From Ruminococcus sp. OA3 (GTDB lineage: Bacteria; Bacillota; Clostridia; Lachnospirales; Lachnospiraceae), in the NCBI RefSeq assembly GCF_022440845.1, contig NZ_JAKNTO010000001.1:2046001-2110000 (forward strand): a stretch of DNA of 64,000 bases, given 5' to 3'. This document shows, piece by piece, positions 8,767 to 19,508 of this stretch (position 1 is the stretch's first letter; each line of letters opens with the position of its first letter). A model generated the notes under the pieces. The model saw nothing but the letters and a program-made list of their open reading frames with translations. It was not told the DNA's origin and searched no databases. A program made the position numbers and the translations under genes.

Positions 8767-9127
8767 AAAGCAACTTAGTGAACGCGAGCCTCAGGCGAAG
8801 CGTGAGCTTAGTGCGAGGTCCATCCCGAACCTTAATGAGCGCAGCAGGCGCGAATTTAGTTGAGGGATGAATCCGATTTAAAGCAACTTAGTGAACGCGA
8901 GCCGCAGGCGAAGAGTGAGCTTAGTGCGAGGTCCATCCCGAACCTTAATGAGCGCAGCAGGCGCGAATTTAGTTGAGTGATGAATCCGATTTAAAGCAAC
9001 TTAGTGAACGCGAGCCGCAGGCGAAGCGTGAGCTGACTGAGCAAAGCGAAGGATGCTTCTTGACTGAAAGTCAAGAAGATAGGGCTGGGGAAAACTGACA
9101 ACCTTAAAGTTTAGTTGAGTGATGATT
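8767..9127 (+). repeat. Tandem 113-bp repeat, two near-identical copies plus a rearranged third
   Basis: Copy 1 is 8767-8879 and copy 2 is 8880-8992, differing at only three positions. A third copy starts at 8993, matches for 42 bp to 9034, then carries a different interior of about 65 bp and resumes the repeat's 3' end (AACCTTAA...TTTAGTTGAGTGATGA) at 9100-9127. Each unit contains self-complementary stretches (ACGC...GCGT, GCGC...GCGC, CATCCC...GGGATG), so it can fold as RNA or cruciform DNA. No reading frame of note crosses it. It fills most of the grpE-dnaK gap. Confidence 0.9.
9056..9078 (+). other. Perfect 10-bp hairpin before dnaK
   Basis: CTTCTTGACT (9056-9065), loop GAA, and AGTCAAGAAG (9069-9078). 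It is not followed by a T run, so it is unlikely to be a terminator. It may be an mRNA processing or stability element inside the third repeat copy. Confidence 0.6.
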
Positions 9128-9174
9128 AGAAAGCAGTACAAAAACTATAAATAGAAATCATAATCAGGAGGTAA

Positions 9175-11052
<1,878 letters not shown>

Positions 11053-11059
11053 AATAAAA

Positions 11060-11117
11060 GCGTAAGTGACGAAAGCGACTCACGGATACAGCAGGTATTC
11101 GTGAGTTGCAGTTACGC
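11060..11117 (+). other. Imperfect stem-loop between dnaK and dnaJ
   Basis: GCGTAA (11060-11065) pairs with TTACGC (11112-11117), and CGACTCACG (11076-11084) pairs with CGTGAGTTG (11100-11108). A 7-nt bulge lies on the left side. There is no T run, so this is more likely an mRNA processing or partial attenuation structure than a full terminator. Confidence 0.55.
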
Positions 11118-11151
11118 GTACTTAAAAATCGTAAAATGAAAGGTGAACATC

Positions 11152-12327
11152 ATGGCAGAAAAGAGAGATTACTATGAGGTTCTGGGCGTAGACCGTGGTG
11201 CGGATGACGCCACTTTAAAAAAAGCATATCGAAAACTCGCAAAACAGTATCATCCGGATATGAACCCGGGAGATGAGGCGGCAGAGAAGAAATTCAAGGA
11301 AGCGACAGAAGCGTATGGAGTATTGAGTGATCCCGAGAAGAGAAAGCAGTATGATCAATTCGGTCATGCGGCATTTGAGGGCGGTGCAGGAGGCGGTGGA
11401 TTCGGTGGATTCGGCGGCTTTGATTTCAGTGGTCAGGATATGGGAGATATTTTCGGTGACCTGTTCGGTGATCTGTTTGGAGGCGGTTCCAGGAGGAGAG
11501 CGAACAACGGTCCTATGAAGGGGGCAAATCTGCGCGCCGTTATCCATATCACATTCCAGGAGGCAGTGTTTGGATGTGAAAAAGAGCTGGAAATCAACCT
11601 GAAAGATGAATGTGAAACATGTCACGGTACGGGTGCGAAACCAGGTACAGAACCGCAGACATGCCCGAAATGTAACGGTGAAGGCCAGGTTGTATATACG
11701 CAGCAGTCCATGTTTGGAATGGTGAGAAATGTACAGACATGTCCGGAGTGTAACGGAACAGGTAAGGTGATCAAGGAGAAATGTACATCCTGCCGCGGAA
11801 CGGGATATAACACAAACCGAAAGAAGATTAAAGTTACGGTGCCGGCAGGTATCGATGACGGTCAGAGCATTCGTATCCGTGAAAAAGGAGAACCGGGTAG
11901 AAATGGCGGTCCGCGGGGTGATCTGCTGGTAGAGGTTCAGGTTGCTCGTCATCCGATCTTCCAGCGGCAGGATATGAATATATTCTCGACTGCGCCGATC
12001 ACATATGCACAGGCAGCGCTGGGCGGGGATGTGAAGATCAGTACAGTGGACGGCGACGTGATGTATACGGTGAAGCCCGGAACACAGACAGATACGAAAA
12101 TCCGGCTGAAAGGAAAAGGTATTCCGTCACTGCGCAATAAGAGTGTTCGCGGGGATCATTATGTGACCCTGGTCGTGCAGGTACCGACCAAGCTGAACGA
12201 AGAAGCCAGGGAGGCATTGCGCCAGTTTGATGCAGCCTGTGGAAATTCTCCGGCTCCGGTGCATTCCAAGAATACAGAGAAGAAGAAAAGCTTCATGGAT
12301 AAGCTGAAAGAGACATTTGAGGACTGA
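11152..12327 (+). CDS. dnaJ: Chaperone DnaJ (Hsp40)
   Basis: A 391-residue type I Hsp40 that delivers substrates to DnaK and stimulates its ATPase. It has a J domain (residues 4-70) with the YHPDMNP motif, a Gly/Phe-rich linker (about 75-115), and four CxxCxGxG zinc repeats ([32 protein letters not shown]; about 140-220). Two C-terminal peptide-binding domains follow. The GTG at 11143 is in frame, but the ATG at 11152 lies 7 nt after AAAGGTG and is preferred. It is the last gene of the heat-shock operon and is followed by a terminator. Confidence 0.97.
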   Translation: MAEKRDYYEVLGVDRGADDATLKKAYRKLAKQYHPDMNPGDEAAEKKFKEATEAYGVLSDPEKRKQYDQFGHAAFEGGAGGGGFGGFGGFDFSGQDMGDIFGDLFGDLFGGGSRRRANNGPMKGANLRAVIHITFQEAVFGCEKELEINLKDECETCHGTGAKPGTEPQTCPKCNGEGQVVYTQQSMFGMVRNVQTCPECNGTGKVIKEKCTSCRGTGYNTNRKKIKVTVPAGIDDGQSIRIREKGEPGRNGGPRGDLLVEVQVARHPIFQRQDMNIFSTAPITYAQAALGGDVKISTVDGDVMYTVKPGTQTDTKIRLKGKGIPSLRNKSVRGDHYVTLVVQVPTKLNEEAREALRQFDAACGNSPAPVHSKNTEKKKSFMDKLKETFED

Positions 12328-12338
12328 TTAACAACTGA

Positions 12339-12396
12339 AAAACTGCAATTCCGTTTTGGACAAATCTGTGTTTCATACGGTATTGCGGTTTTTTTT
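12339..12396 (+). terminator. Terminator of the hrcA-grpE-dnaK-dnaJ operon
   Basis: A 14-15 bp imperfect stem (12339-12353 with 12378-12391, two non-Watson-Crick positions) runs into eight or more T. Confidence 0.85.
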
Positions 12397-12439
12397 CTTT
12401 TCGTGTATGATATGTTAAGTGACAGGAGCAAAACTTATT

Positions 12440-13357
12440 ATGAGTACATGGATTGTATTCCAGCAAATGCTGGTTGTGTTTATTTTGATTACGGTCGGTT
12501 TTTTTATGTTCCGCTCCGGCCGTTTTTCGCGTATGGCTTCGAAAGACCTCTCGGGACTGATCACCAATGTATGTAATCCTGCGATTATGATAGGAAGTGC
12601 ATTCGGTGACAATGCGGAGGCTACAGCGAAAGATGTGATGACAGCTGCCCTGGTTGCGGCGGTCATGTATGTGGTGCTTCTGGTGATGGGATGGATTCTG
12701 CCGCGTATTTTGTGTATTGCGGGATCAGAACAGAAGTTTTACAGTATGATGACGGTTTACGGCAATATCGGTTTTATTGGAATTCCACTTGTCTCGGCTG
12801 TTCTGGGGAGTTCCGCGCTCATTTACCTGTCGGTATTTATCCTGATGTTTAATATTCTGATCTATACACATGGGATTCAGGTGATAACGTCGGAGGCTCA
12901 GGGGAGCGGCTTTCAGTGGAAGCGCATGATAAATGTGGGAACGATATCCGGAGTTCTGACGATACTCATTTTCGTGATAGAACCGCCGGTGCATCAGGTA
13001 CTCTCTGACAGTATCTCCTATATTGGGGGATGTACCACATTTTTGTCAATGCTGGTTTTGGGAGGTTCGATTGCGAATATGTCAGTGTGGGAAGTGTTTG
13101 GGGATAAGAAGCTGTACCTCTTTACCGTTATACGATTTTTTCTGGTACCGATCGCGGTTGCTGTGATACTGAAACCACTGATTGCAAATGATATGATACG
13201 GGGGATTACCGTGTTCTGTCTGGCGCTTCCGGTTGCAAATATGCCGCTGATGCTGGCACAGGAATATAATACGGATACAAAGTTATTGGCGAGAGGCATC
13301 ATTTTGACCACACTGCTTTCAATTTTCAGTGTTACACTGTCCGCCGGCTTTATCTGA
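12440..13357 (+). CDS. AEC-family transporter (auxin efflux carrier-like)
   Basis: A 305-residue integral membrane protein with about ten hydrophobic segments and the family's central NIGFIGIPLV motif (near residue 115), which marks the bacterial AEC/malonate-type carriers. These export or exchange small organic acids, but the substrate is not predictable. The ATG at 12440 follows ACAGGAGC. An upstream in-frame GTG at 12419 lacks a site. It lies between the heat-shock operon and prmA with no terminator downstream, so it may share transcripts with prmA. Confidence 0.8.
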   Translation: MSTWIVFQQMLVVFILITVGFFMFRSGRFSRMASKDLSGLITNVCNPAIMIGSAFGDNAEATAKDVMTAALVAAVMYVVLLVMGWILPRILCIAGSEQKFYSMMTVYGNIGFIGIPLVSAVLGSSALIYLSVFILMFNILIYTHGIQVITSEAQGSGFQWKRMINVGTISGVLTILIFVIEPPVHQVLSDSISYIGGCTTFLSMLVLGGSIANMSVWEVFGDKKLYLFTVIRFFLVPIAVAVILKPLIANDMIRGITVFCLALPVANMPLMLAQEYNTDTKLLARGIILTTLLSIFSVTLSAGFI

Positions 13358-13392
13358 GCGGTTATCAGACGATGGAAAAAGGAGAAGAGAAT

Positions 13393-14346
13393 ATGAAATG
13401 GAATAAATTTACATTGAAGACAAGAACGGAAGCGGAAGACATTGTAATTTCCACACTGGCTGAGGCGGGGATACAGGGGGTGGAGATTGAGGACCGGCAG
13501 CCGCTCACGGAGGCGGACAAGCAGCAGATGTTTGTGGATATCCTGCCGGATTTTCCTGCGGATGACGGGATCGCCTATCTGAATTTTTATCTGGATGAGA
13601 AGGAAGACAAGGAGAGCATTCTGGCAAATGTCAGAGAGGCACTCGAGGAGCTGCGGATGTTTATCGACATCGGAGAGGCAACCATCCAGGAATCTCAGAC
13701 AGAGGACAAGGACTGGATCAATAACTGGAAGGAATATTTCCGCCAGTTCTATGTGGATGATATCCTGATCATTCCGTCCTGGGAAGAGGTCAAAGAGGAG
13801 GATAAGGGAAAACTGATTATTCACATTGACCCGGGAACAGCGTTCGGCACCGGTATGCATGAGACGACGCAGCTTTGCATCCGCCAGCTGAAAAAGTATG
13901 TGACTCCGGCGACAGAATTGCTGGATGTGGGGACAGGAAGCGGAATTCTGTCCATCGTTGCGCTGAAGCTGGGCGCACACCATGCGGTAGGGACTGACCT
14001 GGATGTCTGTGCGGTTCCGGCGGTTGAGGAGAACAAGGCGGCTAATGGCATTGACAGAGACGCATTCACCATGATGATCGGAAATCTTATCGACAATAAA
14101 GAGACGCAGGATGCGGTCGGATATGAGAAATATGACATTGTAGTAGCCAATATCCTGGCGGATGTTCTGGTTATGCTGACGCCCGTTATCGTGAAACAGA
14201 TGAAACCGGGAGGCATTTATATTACATCAGGGATTCTGGCTGAAAAGGAAGGGGTTGTCAGAGACGCAATATCCCATGCGGGGCTTACTGTAGAGGAAGT
14301 GACGTATCAGGGAGAATGGGTGTCAGTGACAGCGCGGAAACGGTAG
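13393..14346 (+). CDS. prmA: Ribosomal protein L11 methyltransferase
   Basis: A 317-residue SAM-dependent enzyme predicted to methylate ribosomal protein L11. The N-terminal substrate-recognition domain starts MKWNKFTLKT. The methyltransferase core has IDPGTAFGTGMHETTQLCI and the SAM-binding LLDVGTGSGILSI (about residue 175), with a VVANILADVLVML motif. The ATG at 13393 is 7-8 nt after AAAAGGAG. The upstream in-frame ATG at 13372 overlaps that site. It is coupled to rsmE, as is common in Firmicutes downstream of dnaJ. Confidence 0.93.
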   Translation: MKWNKFTLKTRTEAEDIVISTLAEAGIQGVEIEDRQPLTEADKQQMFVDILPDFPADDGIAYLNFYLDEKEDKESILANVREALEELRMFIDIGEATIQESQTEDKDWINNWKEYFRQFYVDDILIIPSWEEVKEEDKGKLIIHIDPGTAFGTGMHETTQLCIRQLKKYVTPATELLDVGTGSGILSIVALKLGAHHAVGTDLDVCAVPAVEENKAANGIDRDAFTMMIGNLIDNKETQDAVGYEKYDIVVANILADVLVMLTPVIVKQMKPGGIYITSGILAEKEGVVRDAISHAGLTVEEVTYQGEWVSVTARKR

Positions 14347-14354
14347 GAGCGGAT

Positions 14355-15092
14355 ATGTATCGTTTTTTTGTGGATGAAAATCAGATCAGGGAAAACAGGG
14401 TTCATATCACAGGAGGAGACGTGAACCATATCAGAAATGTACTGCGGCTGAAACCGGGAGATGAGGTATGCGTCTCGGATGGAGGAAAGATGGAATATCA
14501 CTGTGGTATTCTGGGATTTTCTGAAGGTGAAGTGCTGCTTGAAGTACAGTATATGCAGGAAGAAAAGCTGGAACTTGGATCGCGTATTTACCTCTTCCAG
14601 GGACTCCCCAAAAGTGATAAGATGGATACCATTGTCCAGAAGGCTGTTGAACTGGGCGTATATCAGATTATCCCCGTGGCGATGAAGCGCTGCGTGGTCA
14701 GGCTGGATCAGAAGAAAGAGGAGAGCAGAAGAAAGCGCTGGAACAGCATTTCAGAGAGTGCCGCAAAGCAGGCGGGGCGTATGATCGTCCCGGAAGTAAG
14801 ACCGGTACTGACCTTTGAGAAGGCTCTGGAATATGCGGCAGACTGTGACGTCAGACTAATGCCTTACGAAATGGCCAGCGGCATGAAAGAAACAAAAGAG
14901 CTGCTGACAGGTATCAGCAAAGGACAGTCTATCGCGGTCTTTATCGGACCTGAGGGTGGATTTGCCGGGGAGGAAGCAGAGCTTGCGCGTGGGAGCGGGA
15001 TGGAACTCATCACGCTGGGAAAGAGAATTTTAAGAACGGAGACAGCAGGAATGACGACGCTGTCAATCCTGATGTTTTTATTGGAGGATTAA
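14355..15092 (+). CDS. rsmE: 16S rRNA (uracil(1498)-N3)-methyltransferase
   Basis: A 245-residue SPOUT-class rRNA methyltransferase. The N-terminal PUA-like domain (MYRFFVDENQIRENRVHITG) is followed by the trefoil-knot domain with FIGPEGGFAGEEAELA and LGKRILRTETAG (about residues 198-235), which form the SAM site. The frame opens at 14316 inside prmA, but the ATG at 14355 has TAGGAGCGG upstream and matches the normal N-terminus. It begins 8 bp after prmA and is followed 9 bp later by the cysteine desulfurase gene. Confidence 0.93.
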   Translation: MYRFFVDENQIRENRVHITGGDVNHIRNVLRLKPGDEVCVSDGGKMEYHCGILGFSEGEVLLEVQYMQEEKLELGSRIYLFQGLPKSDKMDTIVQKAVELGVYQIIPVAMKRCVVRLDQKKEESRRKRWNSISESAAKQAGRMIVPEVRPVLTFEKALEYAADCDVRLMPYEMASGMKETKELLTGISKGQSIAVFIGPEGGFAGEEAELARGSGMELITLGKRILRTETAGMTTLSILMFLLED

Positions 15093-15101
15093 GGATAGAA
15101 T

Positions 15102-16256
15102 ATGGAAGCTTATTTGGATAATTCGGCGACCACGCGGTGCTACTGGGAAGTGTGTGAGATGGTCAGCCGCACGATGTACGAGGATTTTGGAAATCCATCT
15201 TCCATGCATTTAAAAGGCGTGGAGGCGGAGCGCTACGTAAAAGAGGCAGCGTCCCGGATTGCAGTGACTTTAAAGGCGTCTGAAAAGGAGATCTACTTTA
15301 CATCGGGCGGGACGGAATCGGACAACTGGGCTCTGATCGGAACGGCAGAAGCCCATAAAAGACGCGGCAGGCATATCATCACAACGGATATCGAGCATCC
15401 GGCGGTCTCGGCTCCGGCATCATTTCTCAAGGAGCAGGGGTTTGAGGTGACAAGGCTGCCGGCAGACAGTCAGGGCTGTATTTCTCTGGATGATCTCAGG
15501 GAGACGGTTCGGGAGGATACGATCCTTGTGTCGACGATGTATGTCAATAATGAGATCGGTTCCGTACAGCCGGTGGAGGCCATAGGAGCCTTCTTGAAAG
15601 CGCAGCACCCTGAGGTCGTTTATCATGTGGATGCGATCCAGGCGTATGGGAAATACCGGATCTATCCGGAACGCATGGGAATTGACCTGCTGTCTGTCAG
15701 CGGCCATAAGATTCACGGGCCAAAGGGGGTCGGATTTCTGTATGTGAGAAATAACGTAAAACTTCTTCCGGTCATCCACGGGGGCGGCCAGCAGAATGGG
15801 ATGCGTTCCGGGACGGATAATGTGCCGGGAATCGCCGGACTTGGATGTGCGGCTGAGATATGCTGCAATGGACTGGAAAAAAATGTGGAATATATGTACG
15901 GTCTGAAACAGCAGCTTGCAGGTGGCCTGAACAGCATGGAAGATGTGGTGATTCACGGAATGGAGACATCTGACGGAGCTCCGCATATTGTGAACGCTTC
16001 TTTTCTGGGCGTGCGCAGTGAAGTGCTGCTGCATTCGCTCGAAGAGAAGGGAATCTTTGTATCGGCCGGATCTGCATGTTCAACGCACAGGAAAAGTAAA
16101 AGCCCGACGCTGTCGGCCATCGGTGCCGATGCCAAGGAAATGGAGTCTGCGGTACGGTTCAGCTTTTCGGAGGAGACGACGCCGGAGGAGATCACCTATA
16201 CACTGGAAGTTCTCGAAGGGCTGCTGCCAATGCTGCGGCGGTATATGAGACGTTAG
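15102..16256 (+). CDS. Cysteine desulfurase (NifS/IscS family)
   Basis: A 384-residue PLP enzyme that takes sulfur from cysteine as a protein persulfide. It has YLDNSATTRC at the N-terminus, PLP-lysine motif SVSGHKIHGPKGVGF (about residue 203), and the active cysteine in GSACSTHRKSKSP (about residue 326), a pattern of the NifS-like group II/I boundary. Its position 14 bp before thiI indicates that it supplies sulfur for tRNA 4-thiouridine rather than general Fe-S assembly. That pairing is known from Bacillus (NifZ-ThiI). Confidence 0.9.
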   Translation: MEAYLDNSATTRCYWEVCEMVSRTMYEDFGNPSSMHLKGVEAERYVKEAASRIAVTLKASEKEIYFTSGGTESDNWALIGTAEAHKRRGRHIITTDIEHPAVSAPASFLKEQGFEVTRLPADSQGCISLDDLRETVREDTILVSTMYVNNEIGSVQPVEAIGAFLKAQHPEVVYHVDAIQAYGKYRIYPERMGIDLLSVSGHKIHGPKGVGFLYVRNNVKLLPVIHGGGQQNGMRSGTDNVPGIAGLGCAAEICCNGLEKNVEYMYGLKQQLAGGLNSMEDVVIHGMETSDGAPHIVNASFLGVRSEVLLHSLEEKGIFVSAGSACSTHRKSKSPTLSAIGADAKEMESAVRFSFSEETTPEEITYTLEVLEGLLPMLRRYMRR

Positions 16257-16270
16257 AAGGAGAAAATAAT

Positions 16271-17449
16271 ATGTTTACAGCATTTTTAATAAAATATGCC
16301 GAGATCGGGATCAAAGGAAAGAACAGGTATCTGTTTGAAGATGCGCTGGTAAGGCAGATTCGGTTTGCGTTAAAGCCTGTTGAAGGAGAATTTGATGTGA
16401 CGAGGGAGCAGGGCCGGATCTATGTCAATGCCGGGAGTGCATTTGATTTCGACGAGGCGGTGGAGGCGTTGAAACGGGTGTTCGGAATCTCCGGCATATG
16501 CCCGGTCGTCATCGTGGAGGATGAGGGATTTGAAAAGCTGGCACAGGACGTCACTGCGTATATGGACAGCCAGTATCCGGATAAAAACATGACATTTAAA
16601 GTGAACGTCAGACGTGCCCGGAAATCATATCCCATGAGTTCCATGGAAGCCAACAGTGAGCTTGGCGGAAGATTACTGGATGCATTTCCGGAACTGAAAG
16701 TGGATGTACACAAGCCGGATATCATGCTCAATGTAGAGATACGGAATCGAATCTATATTTATTCTGATATCATTCCCGGTCCCGGAGGGATGCCGGTGGG
16801 AACAAACGGAAAGGCGATGCTTCTGCTCTCCGGAGGGATTGACAGCCCTGTGGCAGGTTATATGATAGCGAAGCGCGGTGTTCAGATTGAAGCTGTTTAT
16901 TTTCATGCCCCTCCATATACGAGTGAGCGTGCAAAACAGAAAGTGGTGGATCTTGCACGGCTGGTGTCACGCTACAGCGGCCCCATCAAACTGCATATTG
17001 TCAATTTTACAGACATACAGCTTTACATCTACGACCAGTGTCCGCATGATGAGCTTACGATTATCATGCGCCGTTATATGATGAAGATCGCGGAACGCAT
17101 TGGGAGAGAGACAGGCTGCCTGGGTCTGATTACGGGAGAGAGTATCGGGCAGGTCGCAAGTCAGACCATTCAGAGCCTTGCTGCGACGAATGAGGTATGC
17201 ACCATGCCGGTGTTCCGCCCGGTGATCGGATTTGATAAACAGGAAATTGTGGATGTGGCGCTGAAGATCGATACGTATGAAACATCGATTCAGCCGTTTG
17301 AAGACTGCTGTACGATTTTTGTGGCAAAACATCCGGTGACAAAACCGAATCTGAATGTGATCAAACGTTCGGAGATGAAGCTGCAGGAAAAAATTGATGA
17401 AATGCTGGAGACGGCGATTGGCACCGCAGAAGTGATCACTGTTTTCTAG
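16271..17449 (+). CDS. thiI: tRNA 4-thiouridine synthase ThiI
   Basis: A 392-residue sulfurtransferase/adenylating enzyme for s4U8 in tRNA and possibly thiamine thiazole. It has an N-terminal ferredoxin-like and THUMP region (residues 1-165) and a PP-loop ATP-binding motif LLLSGGIDSPVAGYM (about 177-191). It ends without the rhodanese domain seen in E. coli, as in other Firmicutes. Cysteines in EDCCTIFVAKHPVT (about 345-360) are candidates for persulfide transfer. The preceding cysteine desulfurase is the likely sulfur donor. Confidence 0.95.
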   Translation: MFTAFLIKYAEIGIKGKNRYLFEDALVRQIRFALKPVEGEFDVTREQGRIYVNAGSAFDFDEAVEALKRVFGISGICPVVIVEDEGFEKLAQDVTAYMDSQYPDKNMTFKVNVRRARKSYPMSSMEANSELGGRLLDAFPELKVDVHKPDIMLNVEIRNRIYIYSDIIPGPGGMPVGTNGKAMLLLSGGIDSPVAGYMIAKRGVQIEAVYFHAPPYTSERAKQKVVDLARLVSRYSGPIKLHIVNFTDIQLYIYDQCPHDELTIIMRRYMMKIAERIGRETGCLGLITGESIGQVASQTIQSLAATNEVCTMPVFRPVIGFDKQEIVDVALKIDTYETSIQPFEDCCTIFVAKHPVTKPNLNVIKRSEMKLQEKIDEMLETAIGTAEVITVF

Positions 17450-17471
17450 GACGTGCATTTGAGAAAATAAA

Positions 17472-17499
17472 AAAGGCTTTGCTTAAATGCGAAGCCTTT
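17472..17499 (-). terminator. Terminator of the HPr-like gene
   Basis: AAAGGCTTTGC (17472-17482) pairs with GCGAAGCCTTT (17489-17499). On the minus strand it is followed by a run of T, so it mainly terminates the HPr-like gene. thiI reads into it from the other side. Confidence 0.8.
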
Positions 17500-17506
17500 G
17501 ATAATC

Positions 17507-17740
17507 TTAGATAATATATGGTTCCAGGCTCTTTAATACTTCTTCCAGAGCTTCGCCTTCGGCGTGGATGTTCAGGTTGATCGGTTTTGCAAGATCCAGG
17601 CTGAAGATTCCCATGATGGATTTGGCGTCGATAACATACCTTCCGGAGACGAGATCGAAGTCAAAATCAAATTTGGAGATTTCATTTACAAAGGATTTTA
17701 CTTTATCGATGGAGTTTAAAGAAATCTGAACTTTTTTCAT
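17507..17740 (-). CDS. HPr-like protein lacking the phosphorylatable histidine
   Basis: A 77-residue protein with the fold and length of HPr. The C-terminal half keeps the Ser46-type regulatory segment AKSIMGIFSLDLAKP (about residues 38-52) and the acidic final helix. The N-terminal loop that normally carries His15 in a GIHARPA motif reads SLNSIDKVKSFVNEI, with no histidine, so it cannot relay phosphate in the PTS. By analogy with Crh it could be a regulatory partner, which is inference. It is monocistronic on the minus strand with its own terminator and an AGGGAGG site. Confidence 0.8.
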   Translation of the reverse strand: MKKVQISLNSIDKVKSFVNEISKFDFDFDLVSGRYVIDAKSIMGIFSLDLAKPINLNIHAEGEALEEVLKSLEPYII

Positions 17741-17838
17741 AATAATGTTCCCTCCCTTAATTTATTAATGATGATATGAACATCTTACATTTTATGGATG
17801 GGAAAGTCAAGGGCAAACACATAAAACGGAGGTAAAAC

Positions 17839-19152
17839 GTGGGTAAAAAAGCGGCACTGCATAACCTGGGATGTAAAGTGAATGCGTATGAGACGGAGGC
17901 CATGCAGCAGCTTCTGCAGGAGAACGGGTATGAAATTGTAGATTTTGCGCCGGGTGCAGATATCTATATCATCAACACCTGTACGGTGACGAATATCGCA
18001 GACAGAAAATCCCGCCAGATGATTCACAAGGCCAAAAAGATGAATCCCCGGGCGCTGGTCGTCGCGGCCGGCTGTTACGTACAGGCAGGAAAAGAAAAAT
18101 TAGAAAAAGATGCGTCGATTGATATTATAATTGGGAATAATAAGAAGAAAGACCTGATTTACATTCTAAAGGAACATGAGAAAAAACTGGAAAACAGGAA
18201 TAGTGTGATCGATATCAGTCATACAAAAGAATATGAGGAGCTTTACGTATCACATATGACAGAACATACGAGGGCCTATATCAAGGTTCAGGACGGCTGC
18301 AATCAATTCTGCACGTACTGCATTATTCCGTATGCGAGAGGCAGAGTCAGAAGCCGGCATAAAGAAGATGTTCTGCGAGAGGTGCGTCGTCTGTCTGCGG
18401 CCGGCTGCAGGGAGATCGTGCTGACCGGCATTCATCTGAGCTCTTACGGCACGGACCTTCAGGACGGCGATCTGCTTGATCTGATACGGACTGTACATCA
18501 GGAAAGCGGGATCGAACGCATTCGGCTGGGATCGCTGGAGCCGGGAATCATCACGGAAGAATTTGCAGAAGCACTCTCTGCGATGCCAAAGATCTGCCCG
18601 CATTTCCACCTGTCTTTGCAGAGCGGGTGCGACAGGACCTTAAAGAGGATGAACAGAAGGTACGATGCCAAAGAGTATCAGACCAAATGTGCCGTACTGC
18701 GCAGATACTTTAAACAACCGGCGCTGACGACGGATGTGATCGTAGGATTTCCGGGCGAGACGCCTGAAGAATTTGAAGAATCCCGGAAATTTGTGGAGGA
18801 AATCTCATTTTATGAAACTCATATTTTTAAATATTCCAGGCGGGAAGGCACAAAGGCGGCGGATATGGAACATCAGGTTTCTGACGCGGATAAAACGCTG
18901 CGAAGTAATATCATGATTCAGATGGGAAAAGAAAAAAAGAAAGCCTATATGGAGCAGTTTCTGGGACAGACCCTGGAAATTCTGATAGAAGAACAGGCTG
19001 TGATCGATGGGGAAAACTACTGGGTGGGTTATACACCACAATACCTGAAAGCAGCAGTCAGGCTTCCGGGAAACCCGAGAAACACGTTGGTTTTGATAAG
19101 GGCCTGCAGGCTGCTGGAAGATGAGATACTGCTGGCTGTTTCTGTGTCATGA
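17839..19152 (+). CDS. mtaB: tRNA (t6A37) methylthiotransferase MtaB
   Basis: A 437-residue radical-SAM enzyme that converts t6A37 to ms2t6A37 in tRNA. The N-terminal domain has the three cysteines of the auxiliary cluster (LGCKVNAYETEAM, NTCTVTN, AGCYVQ). The radical-SAM triad is GCNQFCTYCIIPYARGR near residue 152. A C-terminal TRAM-like domain starts near residue 375. The GTG start at 17839 is placed by ACGGAGG 6 nt upstream. The LNLGCKVN-type opening distinguishes MtaB from MiaB and RimO. Confidence 0.93.
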   Translation: MGKKAALHNLGCKVNAYETEAMQQLLQENGYEIVDFAPGADIYIINTCTVTNIADRKSRQMIHKAKKMNPRALVVAAGCYVQAGKEKLEKDASIDIIIGNNKKKDLIYILKEHEKKLENRNSVIDISHTKEYEELYVSHMTEHTRAYIKVQDGCNQFCTYCIIPYARGRVRSRHKEDVLREVRRLSAAGCREIVLTGIHLSSYGTDLQDGDLLDLIRTVHQESGIERIRLGSLEPGIITEEFAEALSAMPKICPHFHLSLQSGCDRTLKRMNRRYDAKEYQTKCAVLRRYFKQPALTTDVIVGFPGETPEEFEESRKFVEEISFYETHIFKYSRREGTKAADMEHQVSDADKTLRSNIMIQMGKEKKKAYMEQFLGQTLEILIEEQAVIDGENYWVGYTPQYLKAAVRLPGNPRNTLVLIRACRLLEDEILLAVSVS

Positions 19153-19234
19153 GAAATCTTCATAAATTCTTCATTGTATTTTTGGAGATTTTGTATTAAA
19201 ATAAGATAGATATCAAAATTAAGGGCGTGAAAAT

Positions 19235-19504
19235 ATGGCAAATATTAGTAATACACAGTATTTTAAAGTGAAAACAGAACCAGAAATACAGGTGAAGGAT
19301 GTGCTTGATCTGGTGTATAACGCGATGGCTGAAAAAGGATATAACCCGGTCAATCAGATTGTGGGCTATATTATGTCCGGCGATCCGACTTACATTACGA
19401 GTTACAAGGGCGCAAGAAGCATGATTATGAAAGTAGAACGGGATGAACTGGTAGAGGAGCTGTTAAAAGCTTATATCGAGAATCAATCCTGGAAGAGAGA
19501 CTGA
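19235..19504 (+). CDS. ireB: IreB family regulatory phosphoprotein (UPF0297)
   Basis: An 89-residue cytoplasmic protein of the UPF0297 family, known in Enterococcus as IreB, a substrate of the PASTA kinase IreK that affects cephalosporin tolerance. The conserved block [20 protein letters not shown] (about residues 34-53) and NxAR-like [14 protein letters not shown] are clear. The N-terminal Ser/Thr residues that could be phosphorylated (NISNTQYF) are present. It is 4 bp upstream of ruvX, the standard gene order in Firmicutes. Confidence 0.92.
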   Translation: MANISNTQYFKVKTEPEIQVKDVLDLVYNAMAEKGYNPVNQIVGYIMSGDPTYITSYKGARSMIMKVERDELVEELLKAYIENQSWKRD

Positions 19505-19508
19505 TTTC

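Noticed and set aside
13018-13983. A 321-codon minus-strand open frame
   Set aside because: It is antisense to the AEC transporter and prmA, with unlikely His/Ser/Arg-rich composition.
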